From the NCBI GenBank assembly GCA_030604135.1, contig JAUVWL010000011.1:50340-114339 (forward strand): DNA of 64,000 nucleotides, read 5' to 3'. The notes under the pieces were generated by a model that ran no database searches, was not told where the DNA came from, and worked only from the letters and a program-made list of their open reading frames with translations. The translations under genes and the position numbers were made by a program. Of this stretch, positions 17,483 through 25,803 are shown in pieces. Within the stretch, counting starts at the first letter, position 1; each line of letters starts with the position of its first letter. The DNA is from Burkholderiales bacterium. GTDB taxonomy: Bacteria > Pseudomonadota > Gammaproteobacteria > Burkholderiales > Burkholderiaceae_C.

Positions 17483-18132
17483 GCGGTTCTCCGGTGCGGC
17501 TGTTTCGCCTGATGGGCGTGGTCGTGCTGGCGGTGGCCTGGGCGGTGGCGGCGCACATCACAAGCGCCAGTGGCGAGCCCTCGGGCTGGGGCGCAGCGCT
17601 GGCCCTGCTGCCACTGGGTCTGGCGCTGGCGCTGGGTTTGTGGCGGGTGCCACAGCGCGGCGTGGCCGCGCTCGGCGCGCTGGCGGCACTGGCCCTGCTG
17701 GCCTGGCTGTGGCCCCTGTTGCGGACCCAGGTGGCCTTGCTCTACTTCGTGCAGCAGGTGGGCATCTATGTCATGCTGGCCGCCTTGTTCGGCCGCAGCC
17801 TGGCCGGACCAGGCGAGTCCCTGGTCACCCAGATGGCACGGCGCCTGCACGGTGGCGCGCTCACCGACAGGCAGGCCAGTTACACGCGTGCCGTGACCGT
17901 GGCCTGGACCCTCTTCTTTCTGGGCATGGCCACGGTGTCGAGCTTGCTCTTTTTGCTGGCCAGTCCGGCCACCTGGTCGGTCTTTGCCAACCTGCTGGGA
18001 GCGCCGCTGATTGGCCTGATGTTTATCGGCGAGTTCCTGGTGCGCTGCTGGATGCTGCCGCCCGGTGAGCGGTCCACCCTGGCCGACGCGGTGCGCGCGT
18101 GGCGCCAGCACCAGTCGGACTCCACACCATGA
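17479..18132 (+). CDS. COG4648-type membrane protein of the aryl-polyene cluster
   Basis: Integral membrane protein of 217 residues with about five to six hydrophobic segments (for example VVVLAVAWAVAAHI and VAWTLFFLGMATVSSLLFLL). It fits the family of uncharacterised membrane proteins that regularly sits between the ACP and the AMP-ligase in aryl-polyene loci. No catalytic motif is seen. It may anchor the synthase at the membrane; function is not established. It overlaps both neighbours by 4 bp (ATGA). Confidence 0.75.
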   Translation: MSGSPVRLFRLMGVVVLAVAWAVAAHITSASGEPSGWGAALALLPLGLALALGLWRVPQRGVAALGALAALALLAWLWPLLRTQVALLYFVQQVGIYVMLAALFGRSLAGPGESLVTQMARRLHGGALTDRQASYTRAVTVAWTLFFLGMATVSSLLFLLASPATWSVFANLLGAPLIGLMFIGEFLVRCWMLPPGERSTLADAVRAWRQHQSDSTP

Positions 18133-19490
18133 ACCCGTCCCATCCGGTTCCGCTGTCTTCCGTGACCGACCTCGACTCCGTGGTGGCCTGGGGCCCGCAA
18201 GGTGGGCGTCGCCTGCGCGACTTGCTGGCCGATGCCCGGGCCTTGCTGGGTGCGCTGCCCGAAGGCGGCCACCTGCTCAATGTGTGCCAGGACCGCTACC
18301 GGTTTGCCGTCGGCTTCGTGGCCGGCCTGCTGGGCGGGCGGGTCAGCCTGCAGCCGGCCTCGCAGTCGCCCGAGACCTTGCACCGCATCCGCGCCGCGCA
18401 CCCCGATGTGGTCTGCCTGACCGACAGCACCTTCGACAGCCAGGGACTGCCTTGTGTGATCTACCCCGACACGCTGCAGGCACGACCGCAGGACGTGCGG
18501 GAAGTGCCAGCCTTTGAGGCCGATCGCCTGGTGGCCATCCTGTTCACGTCGGGATCGACCGGCCTGCCCCAGCCTCACGGCAAGACCTGGGGCCGGCTGG
18601 TCCGCAACGGCCGTGTCGAGGCCGAGCGGCTGGGGCTGGTGGCCAGGCCACACGGCATCGTGGGCACCGTGCCGGTGCAGCACAGCTACGGCTTCGAATC
18701 GACCTTTCTGATGGCCTTGCAAAGCGGCAGTCCGTTCTGGACCGGCAAGCCCTTTTATCCACAGGACATCGTGACCGCCCTGGCGGCGCTGCCAACGCCA
18801 CGGCTGCTGGTCACCACACCGTTCCATCTGCAGTCGCTGCTGGCGTCCGGGCTGGACTTGCCGCCGACCGACCTGCTGCTGTCGGCCACCGCCCCTTTGT
18901 CCGGGCACCTGGCCAGCCAGGCCGAGTCGCGTTTTGGCGCGCCGCTGCACGAGATCTATGGCTCGACCGAGAGTGGCCAGCTGGCCAGCCGCCGCACCAC
19001 CGACGGCCCCGAGTGGACCTTGCTGGAAGGTGTCGGGTTGTTGGTCGAAGGGGACGGCGCCTTCGCCTCGGGTGGTCATGTCGAGGGACGTGTGCCGCTG
19101 TCCGACCTGATCGAACCCCTGCCGGGCGGACGTTTTCTGCTGCACGGTCGCCACGCCGACCTGGTCAACATCGCCGGCAAACGCACTTCGCTGGCCTACC
19201 TGAACCACCAGATCGGCGCCGTGCCGGGGGTGGTCGACGCGGCCTTCTTCCTGCCCGACGAGACCGACGATGACGCAGCGGCCGTGACCCGCCTGTGTGC
19301 CTTTGTGGTCGCACCCGGGCTGTCGCGCGAGGCGGTGCTGGCCGGTTTGCGCCCGCGCATCGACGCGGTGTTCATGCCCCGGCCGCTGGTGCTGCTGGAT
19401 GCCCTGCCACGCAACAGCACCGGCAAGCTGCCGCGCGAGGCGCTCAGGGTCCTGCATGCGCAGTGGCTGGATTCGCAGCCACCGGGCTGA
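18129..19490 (+). CDS. AMP-dependent acyl-ACP/CoA ligase for the aryl starter
   Basis: Adenylate-forming enzyme of 453 residues. The P-loop-like motif is FTSGSTGLPQPHGK (139-152), the second core is EIYGSTESGQ, and the C-terminal catalytic Lys lies in NSTGKLPREAL. It is shorter than usual ANL enzymes, as in the aryl-polyene class (ApeH-type), which activates 4-hydroxybenzoate and loads the ACP. The chorismatase in block 1 would supply the substrate. The ATG at 18129 overlaps the previous stop by 4 bp. Confidence 0.87.
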   Translation: MNPSHPVPLSSVTDLDSVVAWGPQGGRRLRDLLADARALLGALPEGGHLLNVCQDRYRFAVGFVAGLLGGRVSLQPASQSPETLHRIRAAHPDVVCLTDSTFDSQGLPCVIYPDTLQARPQDVREVPAFEADRLVAILFTSGSTGLPQPHGKTWGRLVRNGRVEAERLGLVARPHGIVGTVPVQHSYGFESTFLMALQSGSPFWTGKPFYPQDIVTALAALPTPRLLVTTPFHLQSLLASGLDLPPTDLLLSATAPLSGHLASQAESRFGAPLHEIYGSTESGQLASRRTTDGPEWTLLEGVGLLVEGDGAFASGGHVEGRVPLSDLIEPLPGGRFLLHGRHADLVNIAGKRTSLAYLNHQIGAVPGVVDAAFFLPDETDDDAAAVTRLCAFVVAPGLSREAVLAGLRPRIDAVFMPRPLVLLDALPRNSTGKLPREALRVLHAQWLDSQPPG

Positions 19491-19501
19491 ACGCAACAGA
19501 A

Positions 19502-19789
19502 ATGACGATGACCCACCACTGGACCGTTCCTGCCGATCTGCCCGCCCTGGTCGGTCACTTTCCTGGCCGGCCCATCGTGCCCGGCGTGGTGCTGCTGGAC
19601 CGGGTGCTGCTGCTCGCTGCTCAAACGACCGGGCGATCGACCGGCTGGTGCATCGACAACGCCAAGTTCTTCCGGCCCGTGGGTCCAGGAACAACACTGT
19701 CATTTGAGCTGTTCACCCGACCCTCCGGCGCGCTCGCCTTCGCTGTGCGTGATGGTGAGCACGAGGTTGCCTCCGGCATCCTGGGCTGA
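19502..19789 (+). CDS. FabA/FabZ-like hotdog dehydratase (ApeI-type)
   Basis: Small hotdog-fold protein of 95 residues with the dehydratase motif GHFPGRPIVPGVVLLD (His19). It is shorter than FabZ and fits the minimal 3-hydroxyacyl-ACP dehydratase of aryl-polyene loci. In E. coli the ApeI and ApeP proteins form a heterodimer; the ApeP-like partner here is 27799-28257. It starts at ATG 19502, 11 bp after the ligase stop; another ATG at 19508 is possible. It removes water from each 3-hydroxy intermediate to give the double bond. Confidence 0.85.
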   Translation: MTMTHHWTVPADLPALVGHFPGRPIVPGVVLLDRVLLLAAQTTGRSTGWCIDNAKFFRPVGPGTTLSFELFTRPSGALAFAVRDGEHEVASGILG

Positions 19790-19793
19790 CGGC

Positions 19794-20693
19794 ATGGAGA
19801 CGCGGCCCGAATGGACCCGGCGCGAGGAGCGCAGCAGCACCGCCGTGCTGCGCCTGATGGTCTGGCTTTCCCTGCGCCTGGGCCGGGCCGCCAGCCGCTG
19901 GGTGCTGTACGGCATTGCGGCCTATTTCGTGCTGTTCGCGCCGGCCGCCCGCCGTGCCAGCCGTGAGTACCTGGGGCGCGCCCTGGGTCGCCCGGCCGGC
20001 TGGGGCGACGGTTTTCGCCATGTGCTCTCGTTCGCCTCCACGGTGCACGACCGCATCTACCTGCTCAACGACCGCTTCGACCTGTTCGATATCCGGTCCA
20101 CGGGGCACGAACATGTGCAGGCGCTGCAGGCCCGTGGCGAAGGGGTCATCATGATCGGTGCCCACCTGGGCAGCTTCGAGGCCCTGCGGGCCGTCGGGCG
20201 GCATTTCGGTGGTGCGCGCGTGGCCATGCTGATGTACGAAGAAAACGCCCGCAAGATCAACCAGACGCTGGAGGCGATCAATCCGGTGGCGACCCAGGAC
20301 ATCATTGCGCTGGGTCAGCCCGGCTCCATGCTGACCGCGCGCGACCGGCTCGACCAGGGCTACCTGGTGGGCATGCTGGCCGACCGTCGCCTGGGCGCCG
20401 ACCCGACCAGCGACCAGGACTTTCTGGGTGCCCCGGCTCCCTTTCCCGACGGCCCGTTCCGGGTGGCGGCCATGCTGCGCCGTCCGGTGATCTTCATGAC
20501 CGGGCTTTACCTGGGCGGCAACCGCTATCACATACACTTTGAACCACTGGCCGATTTCACCGACACCGGGCCGGCCCAGCGCACGGCGGCCATGGCCGCT
20601 GCCCAGCGGGCCTATGCCGATCGCCTGAGCCATTTCTGCCGCATCGCGCCCTACAACTGGTTCAACTTCTTCGACTTCTGGCGCGCTTCATGA
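19794..20693 (+). CDS. LpxL/HtrB-family acyltransferase
   Basis: Membrane-bound acyltransferase of 299 residues. The N-terminus is hydrophobic (LYGIAAYFVLFAPA), and the catalytic HX4E motif is HLGSFE (H124, E129) in IMIGAHLGSFEALRA. The family adds secondary acyl chains to lipid A; within aryl-polyene loci it is thought to transfer the polyenoyl group to a lipid acceptor. It starts at ATG 19794, 4 bp after the dehydratase stop, and overlaps the LolA-like gene by 4 bp. With the PlsC-type enzyme in block 1 the cluster holds two acyltransferases of different folds. Confidence 0.85.
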   Translation: METRPEWTRREERSSTAVLRLMVWLSLRLGRAASRWVLYGIAAYFVLFAPAARRASREYLGRALGRPAGWGDGFRHVLSFASTVHDRIYLLNDRFDLFDIRSTGHEHVQALQARGEGVIMIGAHLGSFEALRAVGRHFGGARVAMLMYEENARKINQTLEAINPVATQDIIALGQPGSMLTARDRLDQGYLVGMLADRRLGADPTSDQDFLGAPAPFPDGPFRVAAMLRRPVIFMTGLYLGGNRYHIHFEPLADFTDTGPAQRTAAMAAAQRAYADRLSHFCRIAPYNWFNFFDFWRAS

Positions 20694-21256
20694 CCCGTCG
20701 GCTTCTTGCTCTTCTCCTTCTGGGGGCTTCCTGGCCGGCGCTGGCCAGCGGCTTCACCATTGAGCAGCTCATGCGCGGCCTGGCCGCCCATCCGGGGGGG
20801 ACCGTGCGTTTCGTCGAAACGCGGCATGTCGCGGTGCTTGATGTGCCGATCGTCAGCACTGGCGAGATGACCTACACGCCACCCGACCGGCTGGAGAAGC
20901 GCACCCTCACGCCGCGCCCGGAGCGTCTGCTGCTCGAGCGCGACACCCTCACGCTGGAGCGCGACCAGCGGCGCATGAGCCTGCGCCTTGGCAACCGGCC
21001 CGAGGTGCTGGCTTTTGTGGACAGCATCAGGGGCATGCTGGGCGGTCACCACCAGGCGCTGGAGCGCAACTACCTGATGCAGTTGCAGGGGACCCAGCAG
21101 CGCTGGGTGCTGACCCTCTACCCCAAGGACCATGAAATCGCCGCCCTGGTGCAACGCATCACCGTGACCGGCCAGGTCGATCAGGTGCGCTCCATCGAAT
21201 ACCTGCAGGCCGACGGCGACCGTTCGGTGCTCGAGGTCGAGTCGGTCAAACCATGA
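20690..21256 (+). CDS. LolA-like outer-membrane lipoprotein carrier protein
   Basis: Secreted protein of 188 residues with a cleavable signal peptide (RRLLALLLLGASWPALAS). The fold matches the LolA/LolB-like family used in aryl-polyene loci: FVETRHVAVLDVPIVSTGEM and WVLTLYPKDHEI. It probably carries the lipid-linked polyene through the periplasm to the outer membrane. It has no lipobox Cys, so it is LolA-like rather than LolB-like. It overlaps genes on both sides (ATGA). Confidence 0.82.
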   Translation: MTRRLLALLLLGASWPALASGFTIEQLMRGLAAHPGGTVRFVETRHVAVLDVPIVSTGEMTYTPPDRLEKRTLTPRPERLLLERDTLTLERDQRRMSLRLGNRPEVLAFVDSIRGMLGGHHQALERNYLMQLQGTQQRWVLTLYPKDHEIAALVQRITVTGQVDQVRSIEYLQADGDRSVLEVESVKP

Positions 21257-23592
21257 GGTCAGGCGCCTGGCGCGTGCTGCTGATCTGGCTGGCAGCGATG
21301 CTGGCCGGTGTGGCTGTGGTCGCCCAGAGCCGGTTCACGGCCGACATGTCGTTTTTTCTGCCGAGCGATCCGACGCCTGGGCAGCAGGCCATGGTTGAGC
21401 AGGTCCGTGAGGGCTCGGTAGCCCGGCTGCTGATGCTGGGCATCGAAGGGGGCGACACCGCCAGCCGCGCCCGCCTGTCCCGTGAGCTCAAGAAACGCCT
21501 GGATGCTGGTGGCAGTTTCGAAGGGGTACAGAACGGGCAGTCCGACACCGAGGATTCGGTGCGCGGGCTGCTGCTGGCCAACCGCTACCTGCTCAGCCCG
21601 GCGGTCACGCCCGAGCGTTTCACGGTCGCCGGGTTGAGGCAGTCCATCGACGACAGCCTGGACCTGCTGACCTCACCTGCCGGCATGCTGATGCGTCCGC
21701 ATCTGCTGGAAGACCCGACCGGGGAATTGTGGGCCCTGCTGCAAGGGCTGCAGGTGGGCCAGCAGCCCGACAGCATCGACGGGGTGTGGGCATCTCGGGA
21801 TGGCGACAGGGCTCTTCTGTTGGCCAAGACACGCGCGGACGGGGCCGACACCGACGGCCAGCAGCGCGCCATCGAGACCGTTCGGTCCAGTTTTGAAGCG
21901 GCGCGAGAGGAACTGGGTTTGCCGGATGCGCAGCTGCTGGTGTCTGGCCCTGGCGTTTTTGCGGTGCAAGCGCGCGAGACCATTCGCACCGAGGTGACCC
22001 AGCTGTCTCTGCTGGGGGCTAGCTTGATCGTCCTTTTGCTGCTGTCGGTGTACCGCTCGCCGCGCCTTCTGGGCCTGGGCCTGTTGCCCGTGGCATCGGG
22101 CGCGCTGGCCGGCATGGTTGCGGTCAGCTGGGTGCATGGCACTGTGTTCGCCATCACGGTGGGCTTCGGTCTGGCGCTGATCGGTGAAGCGGTCGACTAC
22201 GCCATCTACTATTTCGTGCAGGCCGGTCGCATCGGTGCGGCGGCCTGGCAGGAGCGTTTCTGGCCAACGGTGCGCCTGGGTGTCCTGACCTCGGTGGCCG
22301 GTTTCGGCGCCCTGTTGTGGGCCGGGTTCCCCGGCCTGGGCCAGCTGGGTCTCTACGCGTTGACCGGTGTGCTGGTGGCGGCACTGGTCACCCGCTTTGT
22401 GCTGCCGGCCGTGGTTCCCGACGGCCTGCCCGTGCGTGACCTGGCGCCCCTGGGTCAGCGCCTGGAGCGCTTCATTGAGCGCCTGCGTCGCTTGCGCTGG
22501 TCGGCTTTGGTGTTGGCGCTGCTGGCCCTGGTCTGGCTGTTTCAGCAACGTGACGGTCTGTGGCAGCCGGACATCTCGGTGCTGAGCACCGCGCGCGCAG
22601 ATGACCTGGCGCTGGACGGACGCCTTCGCGACGACATCGGTGGCCCGGACAGCCGCTACCTGCTGGTGGTCAAGGGGCCCGACCAGGAGTCGGTGCTGCA
22701 GCGGGTGGAGTCCTTGACGCCCCGCCTGGACGCGCTGCTGGCGCAGGGCCTGATCGGTGGCTACGACAGCCCGACCCGATTCCTTCCCAGCGAGCGCACC
22801 CAGCGCAGCCGGCAGGCGGCCCTGCCCGATGCGGACCTGCTGCGTGAGCGCCTGGCCGAGGCACAGGTCGGCTCGCCTTTGCCTGCGAGTCGTCTGGAGC
22901 CGTTCATCCAGGCCGTGGCGGCCGCCCGTGACCAGCCCCTGCTGCACGCGGAAGACCTGAAAGGCAGCGGGTTGGACCTGCTGGTCGGTGCCCTGCTGAT
23001 GGAAGCCTCGGATGGCTGGCGGGCCGTGTTGCCCCTGCACCCGGCATCGGACCAACAGGGGTCGGACCTGGACGGTGAACGTGTTGCCCAGGCACTGGCG
23101 GAAACTGATGCGCTGTTCATCGACCTCAAGGGTGAGCTGGACGGCCTGTATGACAGCTACCTGGGCGAGGCCGTGTGGCTGTCGCTGGCCGGTGTCGTGC
23201 TGGTACTCCTCTTGCTGGCAGTGACCATGCGCTCGGTGCGGCGCCTGCTTTCGGTGCTGCTGCCGCTGGCCCTGGCGGTGGTGTTGCTCATAGCCGGCCT
23301 GCACCTGAGCGGCGAACGTCTGCACCTGCTGCACCTGGTCGGTTTGTTGCTGGTGGTGGCGGTGGGGTCGAACTACGGCCTGTTCTTCGACCGGACAGCG
23401 GCCGGGCAAGGCTTGGAACCGAGCACATTGTCGGCCATGGCGGTCGCCAACCTGACCACCGTCATCGGCTTCGGCATGCTGTCCTTCTCCACCGTGCCGG
23501 TGCTGCACGCCATTGGCATCACCGTCGGTCCCGGGGCCTTGCTGGCCTTTGTGCTGGCGGCCATGTTTTCTCCCGGGGGGGCACGCCCATGA
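21253..23592 (+). CDS. MMPL/RND-family exporter
   Basis: Large membrane protein of 779 residues with two repeats, each a periplasmic loop plus a six-helix bundle, as in MMPL transporters. Helix 1 is VLLIWLAAMLAGVAVVA; the central bundles include LLGASLIVLLLLSVY and the later AVWLSLAGVVLVLLLLA. GEAVDYAIYYFVQ in the first half contains the typical Asp of the proton relay. It is expected to export the polyene or its lipid conjugate from the inner membrane, working with the LolA-like protein encoded just before it. It is coupled by ATGA overlaps on both sides. Confidence 0.87.
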   Translation: MRSGAWRVLLIWLAAMLAGVAVVAQSRFTADMSFFLPSDPTPGQQAMVEQVREGSVARLLMLGIEGGDTASRARLSRELKKRLDAGGSFEGVQNGQSDTEDSVRGLLLANRYLLSPAVTPERFTVAGLRQSIDDSLDLLTSPAGMLMRPHLLEDPTGELWALLQGLQVGQQPDSIDGVWASRDGDRALLLAKTRADGADTDGQQRAIETVRSSFEAAREELGLPDAQLLVSGPGVFAVQARETIRTEVTQLSLLGASLIVLLLLSVYRSPRLLGLGLLPVASGALAGMVAVSWVHGTVFAITVGFGLALIGEAVDYAIYYFVQAGRIGAAAWQERFWPTVRLGVLTSVAGFGALLWAGFPGLGQLGLYALTGVLVAALVTRFVLPAVVPDGLPVRDLAPLGQRLERFIERLRRLRWSALVLALLALVWLFQQRDGLWQPDISVLSTARADDLALDGRLRDDIGGPDSRYLLVVKGPDQESVLQRVESLTPRLDALLAQGLIGGYDSPTRFLPSERTQRSRQAALPDADLLRERLAEAQVGSPLPASRLEPFIQAVAAARDQPLLHAEDLKGSGLDLLVGALLMEASDGWRAVLPLHPASDQQGSDLDGERVAQALAETDALFIDLKGELDGLYDSYLGEAVWLSLAGVVLVLLLLAVTMRSVRRLLSVLLPLALAVVLLIAGLHLSGERLHLLHLVGLLLVVAVGSNYGLFFDRTAAGQGLEPSTLSAMAVANLTTVIGFGMLSFSTVPVLHAIGITVGPGALLAFVLAAMFSPGGARP

Positions 23593-24263
23593 ACCCACCC
23601 GTCCACCGGCCGTCCCATGCCGACATCTGGTTGCGTCAGGGTGCCGACACGTTGCTGGTGCTGCTGCCCGGTGCCCTGATGCGACCGGCCGATATCGAGG
23701 CCGCCGGCTGGTTTGAGCAGGTGCACCGGCGCGGACTGGCACTGGACCTGTGTGCCGCCGACATGGACATGGACCGCATCATTGGCGGTGCACCACTGGC
23801 CGAGCTGCAGCAGGGGCTGCTGGCGCCGGCCCGGGCGCACTACCGCCGGCTCTGGCTGGGGGGCATTTCGCTGGGCGGTCTGATGTCCATGGTGCATGCG
23901 TCCGAACATGCGGACCAGGTCGACGGCCTGTGCCTGATCGCGCCCTACCCGGGCAGTCGCCTGGTGGCCAACACCATCCGCCGCGCCGGGGGGCTGGCGC
24001 ACTGGCGCCCCAATGCCGTCCAACAGCAGGACCCCGAGTACCAGGTCTGGCACTGGCTGCGCTCGCCCCCGGCCGACCTGCCGGTCTTTGTCGGCCACGG
24101 GCGGGACGACCGCTTTGCCGACGGCATGGCGGCGCTGGCTGCGTGTTTTCCGCCCGCGTCGCGCCATCTGGTCGACGGTGACCACGACTGGCCGGCATGG
24201 CAATGCCTTTGGCAGCTGTTTCTCGATCGGGGCCACTTCCCGGTGGCAGGAGGGCCCGAATGA
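23589..24263 (+). CDS. Alpha/beta hydrolase, probable pigment thioesterase
   Basis: Serine hydrolase of 224 residues with the nucleophile elbow GGISLGGLM (Ser94), an acid in GHGRDDRFAD and a His in DGDHDWPAW, giving a full triad. Hydrolases of this kind occupy the thioesterase position (ApeK-like) in aryl-polyene loci and may release or edit the polyene from the ACP. The start ATG 23589 overlaps the MMPL stop (ATGA) and its stop overlaps the deacetylase gene. Substrate is inferred from context only. Confidence 0.75.
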   Translation: MNPPVHRPSHADIWLRQGADTLLVLLPGALMRPADIEAAGWFEQVHRRGLALDLCAADMDMDRIIGGAPLAELQQGLLAPARAHYRRLWLGGISLGGLMSMVHASEHADQVDGLCLIAPYPGSRLVANTIRRAGGLAHWRPNAVQQQDPEYQVWHWLRSPPADLPVFVGHGRDDRFADGMAALAACFPPASRHLVDGDHDWPAWQCLWQLFLDRGHFPVAGGPE

Positions 24264-25060
24264 ACCGACGCTGGACACCCTCACCCGCGCTGAAGGCCAG
24301 CGCCGCGCTCCATGTGGCGTCTGTCGCCGCGGCGGTGGCCGTGCCCGGTGCCTGGCCCTGGGCGCTGGGCGCCCTGGCGCTCAACCACGCGGCGCTCACC
24401 ACAGCAGGCCTGCTGCCGCGCACCCATCTGCTGGGCCCCAACCTGACGCGCCTGCCGGCGGCGTCGGCCGATCGGCACGAGGTTGCCCTGACCCTGGACG
24501 ACGGGCCCGACCCGGCCGTCACACCGCAGGTGCTTGACCTGCTGGACGAGGCCGGTGTGAAGGCCAGCTTCTTCTGCATTGGTTGGCGGGCCCGCGAGCA
24601 CCCGGCGCTTTGCCGCGAGATCGTGCGCCGTGGCCACCGGGTGGAAAACCATGGCGACGCCCATTCGTGGGCCTTCTCCACCTTTGGCTATCGCCGCATG
24701 AAGGACGATATCTCGGCCGCCCAGGCCACACTGTCCGACATCACCGGCCAGGCACCACGCTTCTTTCGGGCGACAGCCGGTCTGCGCAACCCGATCCTCG
24801 ATCCGGTGCTCACCCACCTGGACCTGCGGCTGGCCGCCTGGACACGACGCGCCTACGACAGCCGCACCGGCAACCCGGACACGGTGCTGGCGCGGCTGAC
24901 GCGCGGCTTGGGCCCGGGCGACATCCTGTTGCTGCACGACGGCCATGGCGCCCGCACGCCGGACGGAAGCCCTGTGGTGCTGGCCGCCCTGCCACGCCTG
25001 CTGGACACCCTGAAACAACACCATCTGAAGACCGTGACCCTGCACCAGGCCTGCCCATGA
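24260..25060 (+). CDS. NodB-domain polysaccharide deacetylase
   Basis: Protein of 266 residues with an N-terminal hydrophobic region (about 15-50) and a NodB domain. The motif TLDDGPDP holds the general base Asp80 and metal Asp81, and NHGDAHSW gives the two metal His (131, 135). DILLLHDGHG near the C-terminus fits the last catalytic motif. It should be a metal-dependent N-deacetylase of a sugar. It lies in a run of ATGA-coupled pigment genes, so it probably acts on the sugar added by the GT2. That is unusual among the aryl-polyene loci I know, and is inference. Confidence 0.8.
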   Translation: MNRRWTPSPALKASAALHVASVAAAVAVPGAWPWALGALALNHAALTTAGLLPRTHLLGPNLTRLPAASADRHEVALTLDDGPDPAVTPQVLDLLDEAGVKASFFCIGWRAREHPALCREIVRRGHRVENHGDAHSWAFSTFGYRRMKDDISAAQATLSDITGQAPRFFRATAGLRNPILDPVLTHLDLRLAAWTRRAYDSRTGNPDTVLARLTRGLGPGDILLLHDGHGARTPDGSPVVLAALPRLLDTLKQHHLKTVTLHQACP

Positions 25061-25803
25061 CGCCAGACGAAAAGCAATTCCTCCGCCGCCTGCTCGACCG
25101 CGCCAGCGCGCCTTTCCGTGCGGCCGGACCTTTTGCCTACCACTATGCGCGCGGCAAACTCGGCGGTGACCCGATCTTCCGCGAGCTGCTGCGCCAGGGC
25201 CTGTTGCCGGACGGTGGCCGGTTTCTTGACCTGGGCAGCGGCCAGGGCAGCCTGTTTGCCTGGTTGCTGGCCGCCGCCGAGTTGCACCGCGAGGGCGACT
25301 GGCCGGCCGGCTGGCCCGCGCCGCCACAGCCGCAGGCCCTGCGCGGTGTCGAACTCATGCCGCGTGACGTCGAACGGGCCGCCCAGGCCTTCGGCGCCGG
25401 CCACCCGATGGTGCGGGTGGAGCAGGGCGACATGTGCCGCACCGACTTCGGCCAGGCCGACCTCGTCACCATCCTGGATGCGCTGCACTACTTCGACCAC
25501 GCCGGTCAGGCCGACGTGCTGCGCCGCATCCACCAGGCGTTGCCGCCCGGCGGCCTGTTCCTCACCCGCATCGGCGACGTCAGCGCCGGTCTGCCCTACC
25601 ACGTGAGCAACTGGGTCGACCACATCGTCACCTTTGCCCGCGGACACCGGCTGCCCCGCCTGTACGCGCGCCCTCTGGCAGAATGGAAAACGTTGCTGCA
25701 GGCCACCGGATTCGAGGTGCGCAGCCAGGACATGAGCGGCGACAAGCCTTTCGCCAACGTCATGCTGCTCTGTCGCAAGCCGGCCATGGAGACCCCCGCT
25801 TGA
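25057..25803 (+). CDS. Class I SAM-dependent methyltransferase
   Basis: Methyltransferase of 248 residues with motif I FLDLGSGQGSLFAWLL, then LRGVELMPRD (motif II) and LVTILDALHYFDH. The fold is the common Rossmann type; the closest role is probably methylating the aryl head group or a hydroxyl. It is separate in sequence from the UbiE-like enzyme of block 1, so the locus has two methyltransferases. The ATG at 25057 overlaps the deacetylase stop (ATGA), and its stop overlaps the TTG of KS-B. Confidence 0.82.
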   Translation: MTPDEKQFLRRLLDRASAPFRAAGPFAYHYARGKLGGDPIFRELLRQGLLPDGGRFLDLGSGQGSLFAWLLAAAELHREGDWPAGWPAPPQPQALRGVELMPRDVERAAQAFGAGHPMVRVEQGDMCRTDFGQADLVTILDALHYFDHAGQADVLRRIHQALPPGGLFLTRIGDVSAGLPYHVSNWVDHIVTFARGHRLPRLYARPLAEWKTLLQATGFEVRSQDMSGDKPFANVMLLCRKPAMETPA

